Below, in pieces: positions 35,216 to 43,151 of a stretch of DNA of 64,000 nucleotides (within the stretch, counting starts at the first letter, position 1; each line of letters begins with the position of its first letter). The notes beneath the pieces are model-generated. The model did no database searches. It was not told where the DNA came from and saw only the letters and a program-made list of their open reading frames with translations. Where the stretch lies: the NCBI RefSeq assembly GCF_900107935.1, contig NZ_FNVG01000005.1, positions 186,001-250,000 on the forward strand, read 5' to 3'. A program made the position numbers and the translations under genes. This DNA comes from Vibrio hangzhouensis. GTDB taxonomy: Bacteria; Pseudomonadota; Gammaproteobacteria; Enterobacterales; Vibrionaceae.

Positions 35216-36877
35216 ATGATAAAACAACTATTACAACAAGCGACATCTAAAAATGGACGTGCGCGTAGCTACGCGTTTGAAAATACCGTTGAGTTATCCA
35301 ACTTAATACCGCCAACTGTAAGTTATGAAAGTCACGGCGACACACTTATCGTCGGGCCAACTGCCATTATTACGAGTACCGCTGAGCAATTAACGGCGAT
35401 GCATTCGATCACATTGCTTTCCACAGACGGCGAGCCTTCTGAATATAACAACCTCTATTATGCTGATAGCATCGAAATTTCCGGATTCTTAGGTACCTTC
35501 AGCGTCTATATCAATAATAAAAATACGCATAGCAATCTAGCGGAAGTGTCTATTGGCAGAGACTGCTTTGATATTGTATTAGATCACTCCCTTAACGGCT
35601 GTATGTCGGAAGAAGTGCCTGTCCCTGGTTATTACCCTGTCGGCCGTGGTTACCCAGCACTCGCAGACGCACTCGAAGAAATTCCGGGTCTAATGGGTAC
35701 GTTCGATAAGCCAAAGTATTTTCGATTGAACACCGATTTGTGCGCGCACAGCTCTCGTGGTGTTAAAGGCTGTGAGCGCTGTGTCGACGCTTGTCCGGCA
35801 GGTGCATTGAGTAGTCAAGGTAACGACAAAATCGGCCATAAGATTGAGATTAACCCATATCTTTGCCAAGGAGTTGGTACCTGCGCAACAGCTTGTCCTA
35901 CAGAAGCGATTCACTATGCACTACCAACGCCTCAAGAAACTCAGAAGTTTATTGAGCGTACGCTCGCCAATTACCACCAACAGGGCGGTGAGAATGCCAT
36001 CATCTTGATCTGCAGTTCACGCCATGAAAGCTACAACGTGATGGCGCTTAATGTGTTGCCAGATAATGTGATTCCGGTTGTGGTAGAGGAGCTGCCTTCT
36101 GTCGGTATTGATACCTGGTTTGCCGCACTGGTCAATGGAGCTACACAAGTCTTGTTTGCTGCAAGCCGCCATATGCCTGAAACCATTCAAACCGTACTCA
36201 ATCGTGAAGTTAGCATGGGACAACAGCTACTTGAGAATCTCGGTTTGGCGCGTGAAACCATTGATGTTTTATACCTGGAATCACTGCGCGAAAGTATGCC
36301 GACGTTAGTTGAATTTGATTTTGGGCTTCGTCTTGGGGACATAGAAGGAAACAAACGACAAAGACTGTTCCACTCGTTGGATGCGTTATCCGCTAACCAG
36401 GGTGTAACTGACACCATTCAACCTCTTCCGACGACTGCACCTTACGGCACCGTTAATTGTGATACCGATAAATGTACATTGTGCATGGCCTGCGTTGCGG
36501 TGTGCCCTACGAAAGCGCTCTACAACAAAGGTGATAGGCCTGCTTTAGACTTTGTAGAGCAGGACTGTGTCCAGTGTGGAATGTGCGAAAAGGCCTGCCC
36601 TGAATCAGCTCTGTCTCTGACTCAGCAAGTCAATTGGGATAAAGCGGCCCGAACCAGTGTCGTTGCTTTGTATGAAGAGAAAGCGGCGGAATGTTTGAGT
36701 TGCGGTAAGCCTTTCGCACCGCAATCTATGATCACTATGCTTCAGGAAAAGTTACGCGGTCACTCTCATTTTGATAATGAGGCTGCACTGCGTCGTATTG
36801 CGATGTGTGAAGACTGCCGGGTAGTGGACATGTTTGAAAGCATGGCTGAAAACCCAGAACAACAACTGAAATACTAG
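35216..36877 (+). CDS. Polyferredoxin (multiple 4Fe-4S) of the formate dehydrogenase cluster
   Basis: 553 residues, first gene of the sigma-54-driven operon. Two ferredoxin-like pairs are visible: Cys176/186/189/193 with Cys217/223/227, and Cys415/420/423/426/430 with Cys451/454/457/461. Two further CxxC pairs (493/496 and 531/534) near the C-terminus may bind zinc or another centre. The first 160 residues have no cysteine pattern and resemble no domain I know. No signal peptide, so it is cytoplasmic. Proteins of this build accompany DUF3305/3306-type formate dehydrogenases; electron transfer or cofactor maturation is likely but unproven. GGAAAC six bases before the ATG is a good ribosome site. 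Confidence 0.88.
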   Translation: MIKQLLQQATSKNGRARSYAFENTVELSNLIPPTVSYESHGDTLIVGPTAIITSTAEQLTAMHSITLLSTDGEPSEYNNLYYADSIEISGFLGTFSVYINNKNTHSNLAEVSIGRDCFDIVLDHSLNGCMSEEVPVPGYYPVGRGYPALADALEEIPGLMGTFDKPKYFRLNTDLCAHSSRGVKGCERCVDACPAGALSSQGNDKIGHKIEINPYLCQGVGTCATACPTEAIHYALPTPQETQKFIERTLANYHQQGGENAIILICSSRHESYNVMALNVLPDNVIPVVVEELPSVGIDTWFAALVNGATQVLFAASRHMPETIQTVLNREVSMGQQLLENLGLARETIDVLYLESLRESMPTLVEFDFGLRLGDIEGNKRQRLFHSLDALSANQGVTDTIQPLPTTAPYGTVNCDTDKCTLCMACVAVCPTKALYNKGDRPALDFVEQDCVQCGMCEKACPESALSLTQQVNWDKAARTSVVALYEEKAAECLSCGKPFAPQSMITMLQEKLRGHSHFDNEAALRRIAMCEDCRVVDMFESMAENPEQQLKY

Positions 36878-36883
36878 GAACGG

Positions 36884-37513
36884 ATGTCAATGGATAACGA
36901 AAATAACCAACTAAGAAGTGACATTTACCTGCTTATCTCGACCTTATGTCGCAGCGCCCCCGAGCGTGAACTGCTCGATTTTCTCTCTACTTTGGAAATT
37001 GAGTCGGGCATTAACCAAATGACGAGTGCATGGCAAGGGTTGGCAGCGGCCGCGAAAGTGGCAGAAGTCAGTGCGCTACAAGATGAGTATCAAGACCTGT
37101 TCATTGGTATCGGCAAAGGTGAGGTGATTCCGTTCGCTTCATGGCATTTAACAGGCTCACTAATGGATAAACCCCTGGCCGCCCTTCGAAACGATCTCGG
37201 CCTCTTAGGTCTTGAGCGTGAAGAGTCAGTAAAAGAGCCTGAAGATCATATTTCCGCGGTGTGTGAAGTGCTCGCGCACCTTATTGACCAACAGAAAGAG
37301 CAAGAGGCGAAAGCGTTCTTTAATCACCATCTTTCTCCTTGGTACACAGATTTGTGCCGTCAGATAGAAACTGCACCAAGTGCTCAGTTTTATCCTTCTG
37401 TCGCGGCGCTGATGCAAGCATTTTTCGATGTAGAGCAGGTGAGTTACGCGCAAAACCCAGGCACTACGCAGACGAAAATGAAAATAGACGTAAAAAATAT
37501 AACCACGAAGTAA
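36884..37513 (+). CDS. TorD/DmsD-family maturation chaperone
   Basis: 209 residues, all helical. The family blocks LQDEYQDLFIGIGKGEVIPFASWHLTGSLMDKP (middle) and EPEDHISAVCEVLAHLI are those of TorD-like chaperones that bind Tat signal peptides and hold the catalytic subunit until the molybdopterin is inserted. AGGAACGG immediately follows the polyferredoxin stop and serves this ATG, so it is in the same operon. The Tat substrates are presumably the alpha subunit at 37799 and perhaps the small Tat protein at 37571. Confidence 0.9.
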   Translation: MSMDNENNQLRSDIYLLISTLCRSAPERELLDFLSTLEIESGINQMTSAWQGLAAAAKVAEVSALQDEYQDLFIGIGKGEVIPFASWHLTGSLMDKPLAALRNDLGLLGLEREESVKEPEDHISAVCEVLAHLIDQQKEQEAKAFFNHHLSPWYTDLCRQIETAPSAQFYPSVAALMQAFFDVEQVSYAQNPGTTQTKMKIDVKNITTK

Positions 37514-37570
37514 TGTCAGCTAACGAGAGATGCCATCTCGAAGGATAGGTATCCACTCAGGGAGCAAACT

Positions 37571-37789
37571 ATGAGTAAACAAACTAAACGTGACGATAAA
37601 AGTGATTTTAACGAGAATCGTCGAAACCTACTGAAGGGCCTGACCACCGCTGCTGTCGCTGGCGCTGTGATTTCAGGTACCGCACATGCCGCTACTGACA
37701 CTGAGTTAGTTGACGTGAAACCCGATGACGAAAAGAAAACCGGTTATCGTGAAACACAGCATGTTAAAGATTATTACGACACACTGTAG
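37571..37789 (+). CDS. Small Tat-signal protein of the formate dehydrogenase region
   Basis: 72 residues. The N-terminus carries a twin-arginine motif (NRRNLLKGL, Arg18-Arg19 or thereabouts), a hydrophobic stretch (TTAAVAGAVISG) and a cleavage site after AHA, leaving a mature peptide of only about 30 charged residues (ending VKDYYDTL). It matches the TIGR-defined formate-dehydrogenase-region Tat target family. A GGGAGCAAACT site precedes it and it stops 9 bp before the alpha subunit start. Function unknown; a periplasmic small subunit or chaperone tether is possible. Confidence 0.88.
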   Translation: MSKQTKRDDKSDFNENRRNLLKGLTTAAVAGAVISGTAHAATDTELVDVKPDDEKKTGYRETQHVKDYYDTL

Positions 37790-37798
37790 GAGCAAAGC

Positions 37799-40654
37799 AT
37801 GAAACTAACAAAACGCTCCGACAACGTGAGCAAAAATGAAAACAAGCTAGGACTTAGCCGTCGCGCATTTATGCGTAATTCTTCGATCGCGGCGGGTGGT
37901 TTAGCCGCGGGCGCGTATACGTTCGCACCTGGAATGATCAAAAAAGCGCACGCCGAATCGGTACCGGTTGACGCAAAAACTGAAGTCAAACGTACAATCT
38001 GTTCTCACTGCTCAGTCGGTTGCGGCATTTATGCCGAAGTACAAAACGGCGTGTGGACAGGTCAAGAGCCAGCGTTCGACCACCCGTTTAATGCTGGTGG
38101 CCACTGCGCGAAAGGCGCTGCATTGCGTGAACATGGTCATGGTGAACGTCGCCTTAAGTACCCAATGAAACTTGAAGGCGGTAAGTGGAAGAAACTGAGC
38201 TGGGAAGAAGCGATCGAAGAGATCGGTAACAAAGTTCTGGAGATCCGCAAAGAATCAGGCCCCGATTCCGTTTACTGGTTAGGCAGTGCGAAGCACAGTA
38301 ATGAACAAGCGTATCTGTTCCGCAAAATGGCGTCACTTTGGGGCACTAATAACGTAGACCACCAGGCTCGTATCTGCCACTCTACTACAGTATCTGGTGT
38401 AGCGAACACTTGGGGTTATGGCGCAATGACCAACTCCTTCAATGACATGCATAACTGTAAGTCGATGCTGTTCATTGGTTCAAACCCTGCGGAAGCTCAC
38501 CCTGTCGCCATGCAGCACATCTTGATAGCGAAAGAGAAAAACCGTTGCCAAATCGTTGTTGCTGACCCTCGTCGCACACGTACAGCAGCAAAAGCGAATC
38601 ACTATTGTTCACTTCGCCCAGGTACAGACGTCGCGTTTATTTGGGGTTTGCTATGGCATATCTTTGCAAACAACTGGGAAGATAAAGAGTTCATTCGTCA
38701 GCGTGTTTACGGTATGGATGAAATCCGTGCTGAAGTTGCCAAATGGGGTCCGAAGGAAGTCGAACGTGTAACTGGCGTTAGTGAAGCCGATGTTTATAAA
38801 GCGGCTAAGATCCTTTCTGAGAATCGTCCCGGTAGTATTATCTGGTGTATGGGTGGTACTCAACACACTACAGGTAATAACAATACGCGTGCATACTGTG
38901 TACTTGAGTTGGCGCTTGGTAACATCGGTAAGTCAGGTGGCGGAGCGAATATCTTCCGTGGTCACGACAACGTGCAGGGTGCGACCGACTTAGGTGTCCT
39001 CTCTCATACGCTTCCTGGTTACTACGGTCTTGCTGACGGCTCATGGAAGCACTGGGCCAAGGTTTGGGATTTGGATTACGAGTGGGTGAAAGCGCGCTTT
39101 GATCAAAACGAGTATCGTGGCAAAAAACCAATGAACAACATGGGTATTCCTGTGTCTCGTTGGATCGATGGTGTGTTGGAAAACAAAGACAACATTGAGC
39201 AGAACGACAATATTCGCGCCATGTTCTACTGGGGTCATGCGGTTAACTCGCAAACTCGTGGTGTAGAGATGCAAAAAGCGATGCAAAAGCTGGACATGAT
39301 GGTGATTGTAGACCCATATCCGACTCATGCAGCGGTTATGAACAATCGCACAGATGGCGTTTACCTGCTGCCAGCAACCACGCAGTTCGAAACCTATGGC
39401 TCTGTAACTGCATCCAACCGTTCACTGCAATGGCGTGACAAAGTTGTTGAGCCGTTGTTCGATTCAAAACCTGACCACGAGATCATGTACCTTCTTACCA
39501 AAAAACTTGGCTTTGAGAAGGAACTGTTTAAGAACATCAAAGTAGAGAACAACGAGCCGAATATTGAAGACATCACCCGCGAATTTAACCGCGGCATGTG
39601 GACGATTGGCTACACGGGTCAAAGCCCAGAGCGTATTAAAGCGCACCAGCAAAACTGGCACACCTTCCATAAAACCTCATTGGTAGCAGAAGGCGGCCCG
39701 ATTAATGGTGAAACTTACGGACTGCCTTGGCCATGCTGGGGTACACCAGAGATGAAACACCCAGGTACCCATATCCTTTACGATACGTCGAAAGCCGTTG
39801 CCGATGGCGGTGGTAACTTCCGTGCTCGTTTTGGTGTTGAGTTTGAGGGCAATAACTTATTGGCTGAAGATAGCTATTCACTGGGGTGTGAACTTGAAGA
39901 TGGCTATCCAGAATTTACAGACAGACTGATTAAGCAGTTAGGTTGGTGGAATGACCTCACCGAAGAGGAAAAAGCGGCAGCGGAAGGTAAGAACTGGAAG
40001 ACCGACTTGTCAGGCGGAATCCAGCGCGTTGCTATTAAGCATGGGTGTATGCCTTTCGGTAACGCAAAAGCGCGTGCCATTGTATGGACATTCCCGGACC
40101 GCGTGCCACTGCACCGTGAGCCACTTTACACGCCAAGACGTGATCTGGTTGCTGATTACCCAACGTGGGATGACAGCGAATCCATTTACCGTCTGCCGAC
40201 CATGTACAAATCGATACAAGACAAAGACGTATCTGGCGAGTACCCAATTGTTCTGACGTCTGGCCGATTGGTTGAATACGAAGGTGGTGGTGAAGAAACA
40301 CGTTCTAACCCATGGTTGGCAGAGCTTCAACGCGAGATGTTTGTTGAGGTGAACCCGAAAGACGCTAATGACATCGGTTTCAAGGATGGCGACATGGTGT
40401 GGGTTGAAGGTGCTGAGAAAGGGCGCATTAAGGTGAAAGCCATGGTAACACCGCGTGTGAAACCTGGTTTGGCGTTCATTCCATTCCACTTTGGCGGTAA
40501 GTTCCAGGGCGAGGATCTCACTAACAAGTATCCAGAAGGTACCGTGCCTTACGTCATAGGTGAAGCTGCTAATACGGCGACTACCTATGGTTATGACCCA
40601 GTGACTCAAATGCAGGAAACGAAAGTCACTCTCTGTAACATTAAGAAAGCGTAA
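37799..40654 (+). CDS. Formate dehydrogenase catalytic alpha subunit (Cys type)
   Basis: 951 residues. Tat signal SRRAFM at 20-25 with cleavage after AHA (about 52), so exported to the periplasm. N-terminal 4Fe-4S ligands Cys68, Cys71, Cys75, Cys103. The catalytic metal ligand is Cys193 in RICHSTTVSG, at the place where E. coli FdnG uses selenocysteine, followed by the next conserved block GYGAMTNS. Bis-MGD binding blocks follow (GSNPAEAHP, MGGTQHTTGNNN) and a C-terminal molydopterin-binding domain (LTSGRLVEY). Oxidises formate to CO2 with Mo or W. In one operon with beta and gamma subunits; AGGAGC is the ribosome site. Confidence 0.96.
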   Translation: MKLTKRSDNVSKNENKLGLSRRAFMRNSSIAAGGLAAGAYTFAPGMIKKAHAESVPVDAKTEVKRTICSHCSVGCGIYAEVQNGVWTGQEPAFDHPFNAGGHCAKGAALREHGHGERRLKYPMKLEGGKWKKLSWEEAIEEIGNKVLEIRKESGPDSVYWLGSAKHSNEQAYLFRKMASLWGTNNVDHQARICHSTTVSGVANTWGYGAMTNSFNDMHNCKSMLFIGSNPAEAHPVAMQHILIAKEKNRCQIVVADPRRTRTAAKANHYCSLRPGTDVAFIWGLLWHIFANNWEDKEFIRQRVYGMDEIRAEVAKWGPKEVERVTGVSEADVYKAAKILSENRPGSIIWCMGGTQHTTGNNNTRAYCVLELALGNIGKSGGGANIFRGHDNVQGATDLGVLSHTLPGYYGLADGSWKHWAKVWDLDYEWVKARFDQNEYRGKKPMNNMGIPVSRWIDGVLENKDNIEQNDNIRAMFYWGHAVNSQTRGVEMQKAMQKLDMMVIVDPYPTHAAVMNNRTDGVYLLPATTQFETYGSVTASNRSLQWRDKVVEPLFDSKPDHEIMYLLTKKLGFEKELFKNIKVENNEPNIEDITREFNRGMWTIGYTGQSPERIKAHQQNWHTFHKTSLVAEGGPINGETYGLPWPCWGTPEMKHPGTHILYDTSKAVADGGGNFRARFGVEFEGNNLLAEDSYSLGCELEDGYPEFTDRLIKQLGWWNDLTEEEKAAAEGKNWKTDLSGGIQRVAIKHGCMPFGNAKARAIVWTFPDRVPLHREPLYTPRRDLVADYPTWDDSESIYRLPTMYKSIQDKDVSGEYPIVLTSGRLVEYEGGGEETRSNPWLAELQREMFVEVNPKDANDIGFKDGDMVWVEGAEKGRIKVKAMVTPRVKPGLAFIPFHFGGKFQGEDLTNKYPEGTVPYVIGEAANTATTYGYDPVTQMQETKVTLCNIKKA

Positions 40655-40665
40655 GGAGTCACCTA

Positions 40666-41274
40666 ATGGCTAATATGAAATTCCTATGTGACACCAAACG
40701 TTGTATTGAATGTAACGGCTGTGTCACAGCATGCAAAAATGAAAACGACGATGCGCTTCAATGGGGTATCCAGCGTCGTCGCGTGGTTACCTTAAATGAT
40801 GGTCTTCCGGGAGAAAACTCGATTTCTGTCGCGTGTATGCACTGTACCGACGCACCATGTATGGCGGTGTGCCCGGCAGACTGCTTCGAACGCACAGAAG
40901 ATGGCATTGTGCTTCACAACAAGGATCTATGTATCGGTTGTGGGTACTGCTTGTTTGCTTGTCCGTTCGGTGCGCCTCAATTCCCTAAACAAGCGGCTTT
41001 TGGGGAGCGCGGTAAGATGGACAAATGTACATTCTGTGCTGGCGGCCCTGAAACTGAAGACAACTCAGAAGAAGAGCGTGCGAAGTACGGCGCAAACCGT
41101 ATTGCTGAAGGTAAGTTGCCGATGTGTGCAGAGCTTTGCTCAACCAAAGCCTTGCTAGCGGGTGACGCGGCAAAAGTATCGGATATCTTCCGTCAACGCG
41201 TTGTTGAACGTGGTGCGAAAGATGCGGGCTGGACCGATGGTAACGACCTGGCTTACGACGCGACTAAGAGCTAA
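40666..41274 (+). CDS. Formate dehydrogenase iron-sulfur beta subunit
   Basis: 202 residues, a four-cluster ferredoxin subunit: CIECNGCVTACKNEN at the start, CMHCTDAPCMAVCPADCF, CIGCGYCLFACPFGAPQ, and the CTFCAGGP ... CAELC set. It would wire electrons from the alpha subunit to the cytochrome b subunit. No transmembrane anchor is visible at the C-terminus, unlike FdnH, so it resembles the shorter FDH-3 type beta. 11 bp after the alpha subunit with AAGGAG ahead; its stop touches the gamma gene. Confidence 0.95.
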   Translation: MANMKFLCDTKRCIECNGCVTACKNENDDALQWGIQRRRVVTLNDGLPGENSISVACMHCTDAPCMAVCPADCFERTEDGIVLHNKDLCIGCGYCLFACPFGAPQFPKQAAFGERGKMDKCTFCAGGPETEDNSEEERAKYGANRIAEGKLPMCAELCSTKALLAGDAAKVSDIFRQRVVERGAKDAGWTDGNDLAYDATKS

Positions 41275-41285
41275 TGGAGAGAGCG

Positions 41286-42359
41286 ATGGCTATTTTGTCT
41301 AAACAACAAGGTTTGCTTGGCTCTGTCTTCCGATTGCTGCTGCCAGTGTTGGCAGCAGTGGTTCTAGCGATGTCGTTTGGCGTTCATGCTGAAGAAAGTA
41401 AGAGCAATAAAGTTGTTCAAGGTGAGATGACGCAGCTTGCTGGTGCAGACTATTGGCGCATGGTGCGAGAAGGTGTAGAGGGGACAACCACCTCTGCCTC
41501 TCCTGAGCACGGTGTGTTGATTAGTAAGCCCGGTGAAACGTGGTATATCTTGAAAGAAAAGTGGATGTCTCCAGCGGGTGCAGTCGCCATTTTCGGTAGT
41601 ATTACGCTTGTGATTCTGGTGTATTTCATTGGTGGTCCGATGAAACTGTCTGGCGCTAGAACGGGGAGAAAGCTGCAAAGGTGGAGCCGTATGGATAGAG
41701 CACTCCACTGGAGCATGGCGTTTGTATTCTTAACGCTCGCTTTCAGTGGTCTGATGCTGGTCTATGGCAAGCACTTTATGAAACCATACGTTCCAACAGA
41801 CTTGTGGGGCTGGACCGTTTACTTGGCGAAACAGTACCACAACTATATGGGGCCAATGTTCATTATTCTTCTGTTGTCATTACTGATTAAATGGTGGAGC
41901 AAATCCATATTCACCAAAGTCGATGTACAGTGGTTTATGAAACTTGGTGGTATGGCGGGCAAGCATAAGGGAAGTCACCCATCTGCGGGTTTCTCTAATG
42001 CAGGTGAGAAAGTGTTGTTTTGGATGTTGATCATTGTCGGAGCCGTGGTTGCGGCAAGTGGCCTGATCCTCGATTTTCCTATCTTCGGTCAAACGCGTCG
42101 TGATATGGAATGGTCTAACCTTATCCACATGCTTGCGGCACTGATACTCATTTGTGGCTTTATCTTCCATATTTATATCGGTCTGTTTGGTATGGAAGGG
42201 GCGCTTGAGGGTATGGTGACTGGCGAAGTTGACGAGACTTGGGCCAAAGAGCACCACGACCTTTGGTATGAGGACGTCAAACATGAGTTGGACAACCCGA
42301 CGCCCGAACCTGAAAAATCACCTCCGAGCGATGCGAAAACACGTAGCGATTTGAGTTAA
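41286..42359 (+). CDS. Formate dehydrogenase cytochrome b556 gamma subunit
   Basis: Start set at 41286, because GGAGAG lies about five bases ahead; an ATG at 41274 overlapping the beta stop is the alternative. About 357 residues: N-terminal hydrophobic segment (signal or first span), a periplasmic stretch of about 70 residues, then four membrane helices with histidines suited to heme b ligation (RALHWSMAF, KQYHNYMGPMF, LIHMLAALIL and IFHIYIGLFGMEGALEGMVTGEVD). The last block is diagnostic of FdnI/FdoI-type gamma subunits. It passes electrons from the beta subunit to the quinone pool. A short acidic proline-rich tail follows. Confidence 0.93.
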   Translation: MAILSKQQGLLGSVFRLLLPVLAAVVLAMSFGVHAEESKSNKVVQGEMTQLAGADYWRMVREGVEGTTTSASPEHGVLISKPGETWYILKEKWMSPAGAVAIFGSITLVILVYFIGGPMKLSGARTGRKLQRWSRMDRALHWSMAFVFLTLAFSGLMLVYGKHFMKPYVPTDLWGWTVYLAKQYHNYMGPMFIILLLSLLIKWWSKSIFTKVDVQWFMKLGGMAGKHKGSHPSAGFSNAGEKVLFWMLIIVGAVVAASGLILDFPIFGQTRRDMEWSNLIHMLAALILICGFIFHIYIGLFGMEGALEGMVTGEVDETWAKEHHDLWYEDVKHELDNPTPEPEKSPPSDAKTRSDLS

Positions 42360-42375
42360 GGGAGAGAACAAGAAT

Positions 42376-42807
42376 ATGCACCAACAACACAAGGGTATTT
42401 GGATAGCTTACATTCTTAGCCTCTTTACGCCTTTTACTTTGTTACTTTCTGGCGTGATAGCGATTGTCTATGCGGGATATCGGCTAGACAAAGGCGAAGA
42501 CAGTGATGTGGTTAATACGCATTACTACGGGTTAATTCGGACCTTCTTTTTAAATTTAACTTTCTTCGTCGTGCTTATTGTTACTGTGGCGACATCCAAT
42601 GGACTACTAAAAGGTGTGACACACTATTGGTATCAGGCCACTTGGATAGACAAGATCGCAAATTTCATTCCTTACGTGGGGATGTTATTCGCATCTGTTG
42701 CGATTGTCGTGTGGATCATTCGTATGTTTGCTGGCATGAGTAAACTAAAACAAAATATTCCGATGACTTTTGGCGACTCACAGCAGCCGATTCGACAACT
42801 TCCATAG
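42376..42807 (+). CDS. Hypothetical inner-membrane protein at the end of the fdh operon
   Basis: 143 residues with three membrane segments (about 9-33, 55-75 and 96-117) and the charged loop GYRLDKGEDSDVVNTHYYGLIRTFF, which resembles the small DUF4870-like membrane proteins. GGGAGAG lies ahead of the ATG and the gene is 16 bp after the gamma subunit, before the operon terminator, so it is cotranscribed. Function unknown. Confidence 0.75.
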   Translation: MHQQHKGIWIAYILSLFTPFTLLLSGVIAIVYAGYRLDKGEDSDVVNTHYYGLIRTFFLNLTFFVVLIVTVATSNGLLKGVTHYWYQATWIDKIANFIPYVGMLFASVAIVVWIIRMFAGMSKLKQNIPMTFGDSQQPIRQLP

Positions 42808-42811
42808 TAAT

Positions 42812-42836
42812 AAAGGCTCCTAACGGAGCCTTTTCT
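42812..42836 (+). terminator. Terminator of the formate dehydrogenase operon
   Basis: Stem AAAGGCTCC / GGAGCCTTT with loop TAAC, followed by TTTTCTTT, 4 bp past the last gene of the operon. Confidence 0.88.
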
Positions 42837-42869
42837 TTGCCAGTCCAATTACGCCTGGAAAATTTAACG

Positions 42870-42920
42870 TGCTACATATTGGTGCGAACCATAATGGTGC
42901 TAACTGACCATATTGGTGCA
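42870..42920. promoter_or_regulatory. Three tandem NtrC-like sites upstream of amt
   Basis: Three repeats of the form NNNNCC/AC-ATATT-or-ATAAT-GGTGCN: centred near 42878, 42893 and 42912, each with a strong GGTGC right half and a degraded left half relative to the NtrC consensus TGCACC-N5-GGTGCA. They lie about 100-150 bp ahead of the sigma-54 element at 43017, as expected for NtrC enhancer sites. Confidence 0.65.
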
Positions 42921-43016
42921 CATTAGTGGTTCTCGTTGATACACTTCAAATGACCACTTCGTATAAATTTCTTTATATTCAGTCGGTTAAAATAATTCCA
43001 ACACCTAACGCTTATT

Positions 43017-43032
43017 TGGAACAGTAATTGCT
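43017..43032 (+). promoter_or_regulatory. Sigma-54 promoter of amt
   Basis: TGGAAC-N5-TTGCT with GG and GC in register. The leader to the amt ATG would be about 108 nt. With the NtrC-like sites upstream it indicates nitrogen-limitation control. Confidence 0.8.
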
Positions 43033-43151
43033 CTGTAAGACGTTCTTAGTTTAACACTCCCTATTTTGGTGTGTATGCAACCATATGAAGCACAACTTTT
43101 GTGCATCCTATGATGGCTTGAATTTATTCGTATTAAAGGAGTAATCGATAC

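Noticed and set aside
38360..38400. Selenocysteine codon at the formate dehydrogenase active site
   Set aside because: The codon for residue 193 is TGC, so the residue is an ordinary cysteine; no in-frame TGA occurs.
40010..40609. A 199-codon open frame antisense to the formate dehydrogenase alpha gene
   Set aside because: It lies wholly opposite a strongly conserved coding region, has no ribosome site, and its translation looks like the complement of a biased reading frame.
41880..42284. A 134-codon frame opposite the gamma subunit gene
   Set aside because: Antisense shadow of conserved membrane-helix coding sequence.
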